In this document: positions 26,202-35,773 of the stretch, piece after piece | Layout of the letters: each line of letters starts with the position of its first letter | Position numbering within the stretch: the first letter of the stretch is position 1 | Source: an uncultured Eubacteriales bacterium | GTDB taxonomy: Bacteria > Bacillota > Clostridia > Oscillospirales > CAG-382 | Assembly (NCBI GenBank): GCA_934502885.1 | Contig: CAKSUT010000001.1 | Coordinates: forward strand, 302,568-366,567 | Reading direction: 5' to 3' | Length of the DNA stretch: 64,000 bases | Translations under genes and position numbers: made by a program | The notes under the pieces: generated by a model | What the model was told of the DNA's origin: nothing | What the model saw: only the letters and a program-made list of their open reading frames with translations | Database searches by the model: none

Positions 26202-26867
26202 ATGCGAATGAGAAAGAAAAAGCACGGTGCGGAGCGTATGCAGGCGTGCAGCGACATCCGGATAACAGAGCCGGGAAAATACAAGGGACACTGGCGTGAC
26301 GAGCTTGCAAAGGAGCGCAGTCTTTGCCTTGAAATAGGCTGCGGCAAGGGTACGTTTATCTGTGAGATGGCGAGGCGTCATCCCGAAAAGTTTTTCGTTG
26401 CGATAGAAAAAGTTCCCGACGTCGCTCTTCTTGCAATGGAAAAGGCAAAGGCGGCGGAGCTTTCCAACGTGCGCTTTATCTGCGGAGACGCAGGTACTTT
26501 GTGCGAAGCATTCGACGACGGTGAGCTTAACGAGATCTACCTCAATTTCTCAGATCCGTGGCCGAAAAAAGGTCATGCGAAACGCAGACTCACGCACAGA
26601 AATTTCCTTGCGGTATACGACAAAATTCTCGCTCCCGACGGTACCGTATACTTCAAAACCGACAACCGAGGACTTTTCGATTTCTCTCTCGAAGAAATGA
26701 CGGAATACGGTCTTGAGCTTTCGGACATAACGTATGATCTGCATAACTCGGAATACGAGGCGGACAACATTCACACGGAATACGAAAACACCTTCTCGGC
26801 ACGCGGATTCACGATAAACCGCGTTGTGGCGAGAAAGAAAAACGCTCCCGACAAAACCGGAGAATAA
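26202..26867 (+). CDS. trmB: tRNA (guanine-N7-)-methyltransferase
   Basis: 221 residues. SAM-binding motif LEIGCGKGTFICEMA lies near residue 44, followed by the IEK motif, FSDPWPKKGHAKRRLTHRNFL (catalytic/tRNA-binding Asp and Lys residues) and a C-terminal STEYE-like HTEYENTF. It methylates G46 of the variable loop of tRNAs. The ribosome site GAGAGG lies 8 bases before the ATG. The gene ends at a bidirectional terminator. Confidence 0.95.
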   Translation: MRMRKKKHGAERMQACSDIRITEPGKYKGHWRDELAKERSLCLEIGCGKGTFICEMARRHPEKFFVAIEKVPDVALLAMEKAKAAELSNVRFICGDAGTLCEAFDDGELNEIYLNFSDPWPKKGHAKRRLTHRNFLAVYDKILAPDGTVYFKTDNRGLFDFSLEEMTEYGLELSDITYDLHNSEYEADNIHTEYENTFSARGFTINRVVARKKNAPDKTGE

Positions 26868-26871
26868 GTTA

Positions 26872-26903
26872 AAAGAGTACCGATTGCAAAGTCGGTACTC
26901 TTT
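26872..26903. terminator. Bidirectional terminator between trmB and ygiQ
   Basis: Perfect 12-bp stem AAAGAGTACCGA (26872-26883) with TCGGTACTCTTT (26892-26903) and an 8-base loop. A-rich and T-rich flanks on either side suit both convergent genes. Confidence 0.85.
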
Positions 26904-26908
26904 CTTTG

Positions 26909-28930
26909 TTATTTACCTTTTCGTTTGCCCTTTTGTTTTGCGAAGCTTTCGTTTTTAGGCACAAATTCACGCGACTTCCCGGGTTTTGCTCTGCCGTCGG
27001 TCTTTTTAACATTTCTCGTACCGCTTTTTGCCTTTTTACGGTGTTTGTCTCCGGCACTGTCTTTCGCACCGTTTTTTGTTCCGTTTTCCTTTGCGTAACC
27101 CAAAAGCACATTTGCGTCTCGGCGTCCCGTCGTCTCTATCGCTTTGCGGACGAAAGGTTCATTTTCACGGCGTGAGTACTGGAGAAGCGCACGCTGTATC
27201 TTTTTCTCCTCGTAGCTTCGCGGAGTGTATACCTTTTCAAGCGTAAACGGGTCTATTCCCGTATAGTACATTGTCGTCGAAGCCGTCCCCGGCGTAGGGT
27301 AAAAATCCTGCACCTGCTCGGGACGGACGCCGTGCTTTTTGAGGTAAAGCGCGAGGTCGAGAGCCTCGTCAAGAGTGCTTCCGGGGTGAGAAGACATAAG
27401 ATACGGTACGAGATACTGTTCGAGTCCGGCTCTTTTGGTTTCCGCAAAATAACGCTTGCAGAACTCGTCGTACACCTCAACGTCGGGCTTGCCCATACAC
27501 CGCAGAACTCTCGGTGAAATATGCTCGGGCGCGACCTTAAGCTGACCGCTGACGTGGTTTCTCACAAGCTCGGAGAGAAATTCGTCGCCGTGCTCTTTGT
27601 CGTACAAAAGGTAATCGAAGCGGACACCGGAACGCACGAATACCTTTTTTATGCCGTCAATGCGTGAGAGCTTCTTAAGAAGGTCGATATATTCGCTGTG
27701 ATCACAGACAAGGTTTTTGCAGGGTTTCGGAGCAAGACAGCGCCTGTTCTCGCAAACGCCTCTCTTTCCCTCACGTACTCCCATGCACGGACTGTAGCGA
27801 AAATTCGCCGTAGGTCCGCCGACGTCGTGGATATATCCCTTAAAGCCGGGGAGCGTCGTCAAAAGCTTTGCTTCGGCAATGACAGATTCCTCGCTTCTCG
27901 ACGAAACATTTCTGCCTTGGTGATATGCTATGGCGCAGAATGCGCAGCCGCCGAAACAGCCGCGGTTGTGCGTAATCGAAAATTCGACCTCGGTTATGGC
28001 AGGTACTCCGCCGGATTTGTCGTAATACGGATGCCAGCGGCGTGTAAAGGGCAATGCATAGACGCGGTCAAGCTCTTCACGGGTGAGTATCTTCGCCGGA
28101 GGATTTTGTATCACGGCGCAGTTGTCGTAGAACTCTATGACCGCCTTTCCGAACGGGTCGGTGTTGCCGTACTGCGTCATAAACGCTCGGGCATACGCTT
28201 CCTTATCGGTCTTGAGCGTATTGTAATCATAGGTCTCGACGTATGCGCCCTTGGGTCTGTAATCGAGCGGCGCCGAAACGACCGTACCCGGGATGTCACG
28301 CAGCTTCTTTATCGGCACGCCTCTGTCAAGGAGCTTAGCTATTGCGGCTATCGTGTATTCGCCCATGCCGTAGCTTAAAATATCCGCACCGGAGTCGATG
28401 AGAATGCTTCTTCTCACCTTATCGTCCCAGTAGTCATAGTGGGCAAAACGTCTGAGCGACGCTTCGAGTCCGCCTATGATTATCGGCACGTCGCCGTATG
28501 CCTCCCTTATTCTGTTGCAGTAGACTATAACCGCTCTGTCGGGGCGCATTCCGGCTTTACATCCGGGTGAATAGTAGTCCTCACTGCGGCGTTTTTTTGA
28601 AGCAGTATAGTGTGCGACCATGGAGTCGAGGTTGCCGGCACTCACAAGAAATCCGAGTCTCGGTCTGCCGAAGCGGCACACTCCCATGCGGCTGTCCTTT
28701 TTAAATGCGGTTTTCCACTCGGGCTGTGCGATAATGCCGACGGTAAATCCGGCGTCCTCAAGCACTCTGCCTATCAACGCCGTTCCGAACGAAGGGTGAT
28801 CGACGTATGCGTCGCCGCTGACGTACACAAAGTCCGGAGTCTCGACACCCTCCGGAAGCTCGTCGGGGAACATCGGAAGCGGCTTATCCGCAAGTCTCGG
28901 AAGCGGGGGGGTGTATTGTTTTTCAGCCAT
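26909..28930 (-). CDS. YgiQ family radical SAM protein (UPF0313)
   Basis: 673 residues. The family features are an N-terminal B12-binding-like Rossmann region (about 30-170: YVSGDAYVDHPSFGTALIGRVLEDAGF) and a radical SAM core with CFGGCAFC (CxxxCxxC) near residue 320. A Lys/Gly-rich basic tail follows (about 610-673), such as is found in many YgiQ proteins. The substrate is unknown; the family is widespread in anaerobes. It is the last gene of the ogg operon, 24 bases after the zinc-ribbon gene. No frameshift is seen. Confidence 0.9.
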   Translation of the reverse strand: MAEKQYTPPLPRLADKPLPMFPDELPEGVETPDFVYVSGDAYVDHPSFGTALIGRVLEDAGFTVGIIAQPEWKTAFKKDSRMGVCRFGRPRLGFLVSAGNLDSMVAHYTASKKRRSEDYYSPGCKAGMRPDRAVIVYCNRIREAYGDVPIIIGGLEASLRRFAHYDYWDDKVRRSILIDSGADILSYGMGEYTIAAIAKLLDRGVPIKKLRDIPGTVVSAPLDYRPKGAYVETYDYNTLKTDKEAYARAFMTQYGNTDPFGKAVIEFYDNCAVIQNPPAKILTREELDRVYALPFTRRWHPYYDKSGGVPAITEVEFSITHNRGCFGGCAFCAIAYHQGRNVSSRSEESVIAEAKLLTTLPGFKGYIHDVGGPTANFRYSPCMGVREGKRGVCENRRCLAPKPCKNLVCDHSEYIDLLKKLSRIDGIKKVFVRSGVRFDYLLYDKEHGDEFLSELVRNHVSGQLKVAPEHISPRVLRCMGKPDVEVYDEFCKRYFAETKRAGLEQYLVPYLMSSHPGSTLDEALDLALYLKKHGVRPEQVQDFYPTPGTASTTMYYTGIDPFTLEKVYTPRSYEEKKIQRALLQYSRRENEPFVRKAIETTGRRDANVLLGYAKENGTKNGAKDSAGDKHRKKAKSGTRNVKKTDGRAKPGKSREFVPKNESFAKQKGKRKGK

Positions 28931-28954
28931 TGTTTATCCTTTCGCCGTGTCTTA

Positions 28955-29596
28955 TCAAAGCCACATATCGAGTCTTTCGCCGTTAACGAAGCTCTCTACG
29001 TCGTCGGGGTTGGTGAGGTCTATATTCTCCATCGCGCCGCATTTCTTGCACTTAATCTCGATAAGCGCGCCGTTTATGGTCATCGCTATCTCCGAGGGCT
29101 TGGGTCTTGACTTGCATTCGCAGCCGTACTTTCCCTCGGTGATGAATTTGTTCACCGCCGCAATTACCGCCTCAAAGTTTGCGGTAAGCTCGTTCGGATC
29201 GGTAACGGTCTGAGTGGGATCAACGCCCTGCTGTATAAGTGCGTCGCGAAGCTCCCTTTCGGAGTTCTCGAACGCCTCCTCGACTTTCTTTTCATCCGTA
29301 CCCATTATGCACGAATCGAAACCCGTCATTGCGCACTGCAAGAGGAAAATGTCACGTGAAAAGAACGACGGCGCGGAAAGCGTGTATTTATGCGTACTGC
29401 GGCAAAACGCGCACGGCACGGAGAGTCTCACCTTGCTCACTCTGTCAAGCTCGACCGTCAGCACGCTCTCGCCGCACCTCGGGCATTTCATTCTGAGCGG
29501 CACTCCCGAAAGGCTGAAAATGTTGAAACCTCCCGATATTGCCGCACCGCACTCACTGCATCGGCAGACTATATTCGTATTGCTTGCGGTATTCAT
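28955..29596 (-). CDS. Zinc-ribbon (CpXC-like) protein of unknown function
   Basis: 213 residues with several paired cysteine motifs: CRCSEC, CPRC and CAFC in the first 65 residues, then a helical middle and CKKC near the end. The pattern SEC...MKCPRCGES resembles CpXC-type zinc-binding proteins. It has no signal peptide or membrane helix. It sits between ogg and ygiQ with gaps of 13 and 24 bases, so the three are almost certainly one transcript. A role in nucleic-acid handling is only inferred. Confidence 0.6.
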   Translation of the reverse strand: MNTASNTNIVCRCSECGAAISGGFNIFSLSGVPLRMKCPRCGESVLTVELDRVSKVRLSVPCAFCRSTHKYTLSAPSFFSRDIFLLQCAMTGFDSCIMGTDEKKVEEAFENSERELRDALIQQGVDPTQTVTDPNELTANFEAVIAAVNKFITEGKYGCECKSRPKPSEIAMTINGALIEIKCKKCGAMENIDLTNPDDVESFVNGERLDMWL

Positions 29597-29609
29597 ATGT
29601 ACATCTCCT

Positions 29610-30473
29610 TTATTTGCTGAGGTAAACGCCGTTTTGACAGCGTTCGTAGTAGAACAGATACTGTTGTGCGATACCGCCGTACTCTCCGAAATACTCGGCG
29701 TTTACCCTTTCGTGTCCGCCGTAATACTTGTCAAGTATGCGCTTCACCCACACATCGACCGGGAATGCGTCGTATTTTTTAAAAGCAAAGAGCGCGGCGC
29801 ACGACGCAACCTTAAGTCCCACGCCTTTCACCTGCATGAGGTACTCGAGAGCGTCGGCGGTCGGCATTTTGTAAATCTCCGAAAGCACGAGCCTGCCGTC
29901 GAGAATGCGCGTCACGGCGTCTATGACGTACTTTGCGCGAAAGCCCATGCGGAGGCTCGCCATGCCGTCAATACCGGCATTGTATAGACTCTCCGGCGTC
30001 GGAAAGGCGTATCTTATGTTTCCCCATGCGTCGGTGAAGGCTTCTCCGTAGGTTTTGCAGAGGTTTGTGATTATTCCCTTTATGCGCGGAATATTGTTGT
30101 TCTGACTTATTATGAACGAGATGAGAGTTTCAAACTCTTCTTGGTGAAGTATGCGTATTCCGCGCCCGGCTTTGTACGCTTCGGTAAGCGTCGCATCATA
30201 CGAAAAGCTCTCGCCGACCTTGCCGTAATCGAGACTCATATCAAAGAAATCGTTCCAGAGGTCTCGATCACTCTCGGAAGCACCGTATATGTACGGAACG
30301 CCGTCCACGAGTGACACCTCTATGTACCGACCGAAAGCGACTCCGCCGTATCGTCCGTCCGATACCTTTTCAAAGCGGAAGCACTGACCGCAGTCGAATA
30401 TCTGCTCGGGAATGAAGTTTTCGTTTTTGCAAAGCCTTAAGACATTCTGTCTTTCTGTTGTTGTAATCGTCAT
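29610..30473 (-). CDS. ogg: 8-oxoguanine DNA glycosylase (OGG1/AlkA-like)
   Basis: 287 residues from the ATG at 30473, placed where the conserved domain begins (AGGAA upstream); the 103-residue upstream extension is antisense to the divergent gene. It has an OGG N-terminal domain (FDCGQCFRFEKVSDGRYGG) and a helix-hairpin-helix/GPD domain with MQVKGVGLKVASCAALFAF and FPVDVWVKR, supplying the catalytic Lys (about 219) and Asp (about 238). It removes oxidised guanine and nicks the strand. It heads the ogg-zinc-ribbon-ygiQ operon and diverges from the DUF6062 gene. Confidence 0.92.
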   Translation of the reverse strand: MTITTTERQNVLRLCKNENFIPEQIFDCGQCFRFEKVSDGRYGGVAFGRYIEVSLVDGVPYIYGASESDRDLWNDFFDMSLDYGKVGESFSYDATLTEAYKAGRGIRILHQEEFETLISFIISQNNNIPRIKGIITNLCKTYGEAFTDAWGNIRYAFPTPESLYNAGIDGMASLRMGFRAKYVIDAVTRILDGRLVLSEIYKMPTADALEYLMQVKGVGLKVASCAALFAFKKYDAFPVDVWVKRILDKYYGGHERVNAEYFGEYGGIAQQYLFYYERCQNGVYLSK

Positions 30474-30555
30474 TTTACTTTTTCCTGTAGAAATAGTATA
30501 GGTTTTGTGGTAGAATGTAGCTGTAAAATAAGTATTGCAAGCGGAGGTTTGCCTC

Positions 30556-31242
30556 GTGGAAGAAAAAATATATACAATACCCGTCAACGAAGCGTTTGAC
30601 AAAAAGTGCGGCTGTCCGTTCTGCACGCTCTTTTCGGAGCTTGAGCAGACGGAACTCGAATCGATACTCGGTGCGGCAATGATGGAGCCGGACACAAGAA
30701 TAGAAACAAACAAAAAGGGCTTTTGCGGCAAGCATTTCTCGCGTATGTTCGGAATGAAAAACCGACTCGGACTCGGACTCATGCTTGAAAGTCACCTTGC
30801 GGAGATTGCAAAGAAAGTGTCGGCAAAGCCGACTCTCTTAGTGAAGGATTCGGGACTCCGCGCCGCGGATTTCGTCGATTCGCTCACGAAAAGCTGCTAT
30901 GTTTGCGACAAGATAGACGACAAGCTCGGCAAGATGTTCAAAACCGCCGCCTTTCTCTGGGAGAAGGACAAAGCGTTTCGTGACAAGCTCCGTGAACAGC
31001 CTTATTTCTGTCTGCCGCACTATTCGATGTTTCTGCGCAAAGCGTCGGGCGAGATGCCGAAAAAACTGTACGGCGACTTTCTGAAAGAGATAAGCGAGCT
31101 TGAAACGTCGTACCTTGAAACGCTCACCGGCGACGTGTCGTGGTTCTGTAAGAAATTCGACTACCGCTACGACAGCGAACCGTGGGGCAACTCAAAAGAC
31201 TCGGTTGAGCGTTCGATTGACTTTCTCACGGGCAGGGAATGA
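30556..31242 (+). CDS. DUF6062 family protein
   Basis: 228 residues from GTG at 30556, with GGAGG eight bases upstream; the longer frame from 30535 has no site. Features: KIYTIPVNEAFD at the N-terminus, CPFC near residue 22, GFCGKHFSRMFGMKNRLGLGLMLESHL, and CYVC near residue 117. Two Cys pairs plus CGKH and CLPH suggest a metal site. The fold is mostly helical. This family is common and uncharacterised in Clostridia. A TG-extended -10 (TGGTAGAAT, ending at 30516) precedes it in the 82 bases shared with ogg. Confidence 0.75.
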   Translation: MEEKIYTIPVNEAFDKKCGCPFCTLFSELEQTELESILGAAMMEPDTRIETNKKGFCGKHFSRMFGMKNRLGLGLMLESHLAEIAKKVSAKPTLLVKDSGLRAADFVDSLTKSCYVCDKIDDKLGKMFKTAAFLWEKDKAFRDKLREQPYFCLPHYSMFLRKASGEMPKKLYGDFLKEISELETSYLETLTGDVSWFCKKFDYRYDSEPWGNSKDSVERSIDFLTGRE

Positions 31243-31433
31243 CTGTCGTACCGTTTTCTTTGATTATACCACTCTCTGCGGTTAAAATCAATCAGTGCGG
31301 CGAAATTTTACGAAAAAGTTAATTACTCGACAAAGCACGGAAATATCGATTGCAATGCCGAACTTCTTTCGGCAGAGTGCGAAAACATCCCTCCGTGCGG
31401 CGTCGGAAAATTTACGGAAAGCGAGGATTTTTT

Positions 31434-32930
31434 ATGAGAGCTTACACACCTGCGGAAATGCGCGAAGGTGACAGATACGCCATAGAAACGCTGAAAATAC
31501 CGGCATATGAGCTGATGAAGCACGCCGCCGAGGGAATTTATGCGGAATTAAAGGATCTTTCGGTTTCGGGCGAAAAAAAGGTACTTATACTTTGCGGAAA
31601 AGGCAACAACGGTGGCGACGGCTACGCTGTCGGAGGTTTGATACTCGCCAACGGAGGAAATGCCGTCTGCGCCAACGTTTTCTCGGTCGAACCGTCCTCG
31701 GAGGAGGCACGGCGTTTCAAGTCGGAATTTACATCTGCAGGAGGAAAGATTCTCGTCGGCGAAAAGGAAATCACCGACGCTGTAAAGAGCGCAGATGTGT
31801 GTCTCGACTGCATATTCGGAACGGGCTTTTCGGGAGACATTCTGCGTGAAAGCGTTGTCGGAAGAGTGATAGACGCCGCAAACAAAGCCGACTTACTGCG
31901 TGTTGCCGCAGACTCTCCGAGCGGTGTTGACGCACTCGACGGCTGTGTTGCCGAAGCTACCTTCAAAGCCGACGTCACGGTGTGTCTTGCAAAGCCGAAG
32001 CCCGGACTTTATTCCTACCCGGCAAAGGATTTTTGCGGCAAGGTTGTCGTCAGGGACATAGGCATTCCCGAAGAAGCTTACGCACGCTTTCCTCACTCCT
32101 CCGAGGTCGGCGGCGCGGATTACGTGCCGAGCCTTGTGCCGAAGCGCGGAGTGAACACCAACAAGGGTACTTTCGGCAGACTTCTTGCGGTCGTCGGAAG
32201 CAAAAATATGACCGGTGCGGCGGCTCTTTCGGCTCTCGGCGCACTGAGAAGCGGCGTGGGACTTTTGAATATAGCGTCCGAGAGATCGGTTCTCGACGTA
32301 CTCAAAAACAAGCTTGACGAACCTATCTGCACCGACATTGAGGCGGTTGACGGAGTTCTCGCAAAGGCGTCGGCGCTCCTTATCGGCTGCGGAATCGGCA
32401 GAAACAAGCTGATTGACGAAAAGGTATACTCCCTCATTTCGACGTACAAAGGGCAGATAATTCTCGATGCGGACGGAATAAATGCAGTCTCGGACAATAT
32501 AAATGTATTGAAGAAGACTGCAAAGCCGCCGATACTTACACCTCACCCGCTCGAATTTGCACGACTCACGGGAATGACGGTTGACGAAGTGAGTGCCGAC
32601 AGAATAGGCACTGCACGGAGATTTGCCGAAAAGTTCGGTTGCGTCGTCGTACTCAAGGGTGCGGCAACTGTCGTAACCGACGGAAGCTTCGTATACGTAA
32701 ATGACACAGGTAATTCCGGACTTTCCAAAGGCGGAAGCGGAGATGTGCTCGCAGGAGTTATCTCTTCTCTCGCCGCACAGGGGATTCCGGCAATAGATGC
32801 CGCCGTCGCGGGAGTTTACGTACACGGACTTGCCGCCGACAGGCTTGTCGGTGAGTACACGGAGTACGGACTTTTACCGTCGGATCTCCCCCGTGAGATA
32901 GGAAAGATACTCGGAAGCATCGGCAAATGA
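31434..32930 (+). CDS. nnrD: Bifunctional NAD(P)H-hydrate repair enzyme
   Basis: 498 residues from the ATG at 31434. The N-terminal YjeF/NnrE epimerase domain (1-210) contains CGKGNNGGDGYAVGG. The C-terminal ADP-dependent (S)-NAD(P)H-hydrate dehydratase domain (about 220-498) contains GRLLAVVGSKNMTGAA, TPHPLEFARL and GNSGLSKGGSGDVLAG. The pair restores damaged NADH and NADPH hydrates. In Clostridia the gene often lies upstream of alr, as here. The start follows GCGAGGA. The start of the transcript was not located in the 190 bases before it. Confidence 0.93.
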   Translation: MRAYTPAEMREGDRYAIETLKIPAYELMKHAAEGIYAELKDLSVSGEKKVLILCGKGNNGGDGYAVGGLILANGGNAVCANVFSVEPSSEEARRFKSEFTSAGGKILVGEKEITDAVKSADVCLDCIFGTGFSGDILRESVVGRVIDAANKADLLRVAADSPSGVDALDGCVAEATFKADVTVCLAKPKPGLYSYPAKDFCGKVVVRDIGIPEEAYARFPHSSEVGGADYVPSLVPKRGVNTNKGTFGRLLAVVGSKNMTGAAALSALGALRSGVGLLNIASERSVLDVLKNKLDEPICTDIEAVDGVLAKASALLIGCGIGRNKLIDEKVYSLISTYKGQIILDADGINAVSDNINVLKKTAKPPILTPHPLEFARLTGMTVDEVSADRIGTARRFAEKFGCVVVLKGAATVVTDGSFVYVNDTGNSGLSKGGSGDVLAGVISSLAAQGIPAIDAAVAGVYVHGLAADRLVGEYTEYGLLPSDLPREIGKILGSIGK

Positions 32931-32969
32931 CCTCATGCAGGACTCCCTTCTTCGGAAAGGACGATATTC

Positions 32970-33599
32970 TTGAACAAGCCGCATTTACCGAAGCCGCAAG
33001 GCGCGGCGCACGCAACCGCTTTTCGCATACTCGCATCTTTTATGGTTTTGGTGCTGTCGTTTGCACTCGTCTCATGCAACAGTGAAAAAAAGGAGCTTTC
33101 AAACCTCTCGGATTACCTTATCACGGGTTACTCGGCGGAGCTTGAATACTCGGTCACGACAGGTTCCGGTGAGATAACGGGAACGGCGTCGGTGTGCCGA
33201 GGCGTTTCAGACGGAAACGTGACTCTCAACATTTCCTCGCCTCCCCCATACGGCGGCATATGCGCAAAGTACTCGGCGACGTCTCTTCCGGAGGTCATCG
33301 AGATAACCTACGAGGGTATAACGCTCGACGTTCCGAAAGAAGCGTTTGCGAGAATGAACACCGCCATGGCGTTATTTACCGACGACTTCGCGATGACTCT
33401 TCTGCGTCTGCCGAAAGATTCCGTCATGGACTACCCCGACAGTGAACTGCGTTCGGTCGATTTTAACTACAACGGTTCGGACGTAAGTATGCGGTACGAC
33501 TCGGAAAGCTGTGAGCCGAAAAGCTTCACGGTTTCACGCGACGGCGCGGTAATAAATGCGTACATAACAAAATTCAAGCCGGAAAGCGGCAGACAATAA
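32970..33599 (+). CDS. Lipoprotein between nnrD and alr (YdcC-position)
   Basis: 209 residues starting at a TTG at 32970 with AAAGGA about 8 bases upstream. Lipoprotein signal: basic N-terminus, then hydrophobic ILASFMVLVLSFALVSC with the lipobox Cys at about residue 36. The mature part is beta-rich (ELEYSVTTGSGEITGTASVCRG, DVSMRYDSESCEPKSFTVS), resembling LolA-like lipid-carrier folds. In B. subtilis the sporulation-associated lipoprotein YdcC sits directly upstream of alr. Position and fold hint at a distant YdcC equivalent, but sequence similarity is not proven. Confidence 0.6.
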   Translation: MNKPHLPKPQGAAHATAFRILASFMVLVLSFALVSCNSEKKELSNLSDYLITGYSAELEYSVTTGSGEITGTASVCRGVSDGNVTLNISSPPPYGGICAKYSATSLPEVIEITYEGITLDVPKEAFARMNTAMALFTDDFAMTLLRLPKDSVMDYPDSELRSVDFNYNGSDVSMRYDSESCEPKSFTVSRDGAVINAYITKFKPESGRQ

Positions 33600-33620
33600 A
33601 ACAAAAGGAAATTTCAGGCA

Positions 33621-34772
33621 ATGTACAACCAATATGAATTCAACGAAGCACAAAAAGTAAACGCCGAAGTAAATCTCGGCGCAATAAAAAACAACTACCG
33701 CATTTTTAAAGAGATGATAGGCAACGGCTGTCGGCTTATGTCGGTTGTAAAAGCCAACGCCTACGGTCACGGCGAAACGGAAATTGCAAAATGCGTTTCG
33801 GAATGCGGCTGTGATGCGTTTGCGGTCGCAACAGTGGACGAGGGAATACTTCTTCGCAAAGCAGGCATAAAGGGATTGGTGCTCATTCTCGGCTACACTC
33901 TGCCGTCGGCTTTTCCGAAGCTTTGCGAATATGACATTTCTCAAGCCTGTGCGTCCGCGGAATATCTGCAAACGCTCTGCGACTTTGCGGACAGTACGGG
34001 AAGCACCGTGAAAATTCACTTAAAGCTCAACACCGGCATGAACCGCACCGGCTTTGCGACGGACGGAAGTCTCACGGACGATCTTCGCTTTGCGGCGAAA
34101 ACCCTGCTTTCGCACAAAAACATAGTGCGCGAGGGCGTATTCTCACACTTTGCCTGCGCAGACGAACCGGACAAGGATTTTTCGCGCACGCAGGATGAAA
34201 GGTTCGTTTCGTGCGTAAAGGCTCTTGAAAATCTCGGTCTCACCTTCGGTATACGACACATTTCAAGCACGATGGGCATCGTAAACTTTCCCGAGCCGGA
34301 TTTCAGGCTTGACATGGTGCGCCTCGGCATAGGTCTTTACGGTTACACGTTTCCCGAGCTTCCGGGACTTATTCCGGCTATGACCTACAATGCGTCAGTC
34401 GTTGCGGTAAACCAGCTGAAAAAAGGCGACTACGTCGGTTACGGTTACACTTACCGTGCGCCGAAAGACATGGTTGCGGCGACGATATGCGCCGGTTACG
34501 CCGACGGCTTCAGACGCGAGCTTTCAAACAAGGGCAGCGTTCTCTGCCACGGAAAGAAATGCCCCGTCATAGGCAACGTGTGCATGGATATGACCATGAT
34601 AGATGCGGACGAAATAAAGGATGTTATAAAGGTCGGCGACAAAGCAACCCTGTTCGGATTCAACGAAGGCTCTTTCGTCGGAGCGGACGAAGTTGCGAAA
34701 ACTGTGGGGACAATCCCATACGAGCTTCTCTGCGCGGTTGGAGATAGGTTTAAGAGGGTATACAAAGATTGA
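33621..34772 (+). CDS. alr: Alanine racemase
   Basis: 383 residues. PLP lysine Lys44 lies in SVVKANAYGHG. The second catalytic base is the Tyr near 272 in GYGYTYRAP. HLKLNTGMNRTGF and VCMDMTMID are conserved. It supplies D-alanine for peptidoglycan and, in spore formers, for alanine-dependent control of germination. The start has AAAAGGAAA upstream. Unlike Bacillus, no mazEF-type toxin-antitoxin pair follows; a strong terminator does. Confidence 0.96.
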   Translation: MYNQYEFNEAQKVNAEVNLGAIKNNYRIFKEMIGNGCRLMSVVKANAYGHGETEIAKCVSECGCDAFAVATVDEGILLRKAGIKGLVLILGYTLPSAFPKLCEYDISQACASAEYLQTLCDFADSTGSTVKIHLKLNTGMNRTGFATDGSLTDDLRFAAKTLLSHKNIVREGVFSHFACADEPDKDFSRTQDERFVSCVKALENLGLTFGIRHISSTMGIVNFPEPDFRLDMVRLGIGLYGYTFPELPGLIPAMTYNASVVAVNQLKKGDYVGYGYTYRAPKDMVAATICAGYADGFRRELSNKGSVLCHGKKCPVIGNVCMDMTMIDADEIKDVIKVGDKATLFGFNEGSFVGADEVAKTVGTIPYELLCAVGDRFKRVYKD

Positions 34773-34783
34773 TACAAATCGAC

Positions 34784-34809
34784 GAGCCTTGCCGAAAACG
34801 GCAAGGCTC
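34784..34809 (+). terminator. Terminator of the nnrD-alr operon
   Basis: Perfect 11-bp stem GAGCCTTGCCG/CGGCAAGGCTC with an AAAA loop, 11 bases past the alr stop. The T-run is short. Confidence 0.75.
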
Positions 34810-34851
34810 AAACTTTACATATTTAATGATACTTAATGATACGTTTTACCG

Positions 34852-35751
34852 TTAATCGCGCACGATTTTTTCTCCGTCGAAGATTATCACGCCGTAACCC
34901 CATCCGGTCTTTTTCCCGGCATCGAGCCACGCCGCAAAATTTCTCTGAAGCGTTGTCTTTTTCGGGAAGCCTTCGGTCGAACCGTTGTAGTCACGTCCGA
35001 ACACACGCCACGCATCTCCGAACTCGTCCTTCTCCACGCTTTCGAGAATACGGAAGTCGTCGATGAAATCGGAGAGGTTCGAGCCTTCGGGATAAATCTT
35101 CTTGTTTTCGGGGTAGATAAGCCACGAACCGCAGGTGATAACGACGGGCGACTTTCCGTCGCCGAAGAAATCGTACGCTCTCTTGTAAGAGTCGAGACGC
35201 ATTTCTCTCGTCATCGGTCCGGACGACGGAATGTGAAAACCGAGTACTGTATCTCCCTTATTCAGAGTGACGCCGCCGCCCTCGAAATGCTCTTCGCGGA
35301 AGTCTCTCTTCTCGTACTGAAATCTGCCGAGGGCAAAGAGTTTGAGTGCGAAGTGGTGGTGAAAATACCAATCGAACACGAAAGTGCCCCACACACCGTG
35401 AACCTCTCGGCATTCGATGAGCTTGCATTTCAGGTCGTTCATGAGGTCGAAATACATATTTTCGGGAAGTCCGTTTGCGGCATACTTTTCATAAAGTGCC
35501 TCGGCGCAGTACATGAGAAACAGAAAATGCACCGAATATATATGCACTCCGCTGTTTTCGGCAACCTTTTCAAGTCCCTCGCACATTGAGCGTGTATCGT
35601 CGGAATCGTCAAGAAACTCTGCACGGTACTTATCGAATATGCGCATATTCTCGCAGTCCGACTCAATCCTTCCGAAATCCGCAGCAAGGCTCTCCATCGC
35701 TTCTTCGGGGAACGTAAGCCTTGCCGCAAGACTGTTCATAAAGTCTGTCAT
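34852..35751 (-). CDS. Two-domain acyltransferase (NAT_N/GNAT_C-like)
   Basis: 299 residues from the ATG at 35751, which follows GGAGA; the longer frame runs into the upstream gene. The N-terminal helical region (1-150) and C-terminal domain with VLGFHIPSSGPMTREMRLDSYKRAYDFF and VVITCGSWLIYPENKKIYP match clostridial proteins annotated as acyltransferase domain-containing (NAT_N plus GNAT_C). Substrate is unknown. It lies 22 bases after the SPFH/zinc-ribbon gene and probably shares its message. That pairing is not one I know. Confidence 0.65.
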   Translation of the reverse strand: MTDFMNSLAARLTFPEEAMESLAADFGRIESDCENMRIFDKYRAEFLDDSDDTRSMCEGLEKVAENSGVHIYSVHFLFLMYCAEALYEKYAANGLPENMYFDLMNDLKCKLIECREVHGVWGTFVFDWYFHHHFALKLFALGRFQYEKRDFREEHFEGGGVTLNKGDTVLGFHIPSSGPMTREMRLDSYKRAYDFFGDGKSPVVITCGSWLIYPENKKIYPEGSNLSDFIDDFRILESVEKDEFGDAWRVFGRDYNGSTEGFPKKTTLQRNFAAWLDAGKKTGWGYGVIIFDGEKIVRD

Positions 35752-35773
35752 ATCATTCTCCGCGCAGAATAAA

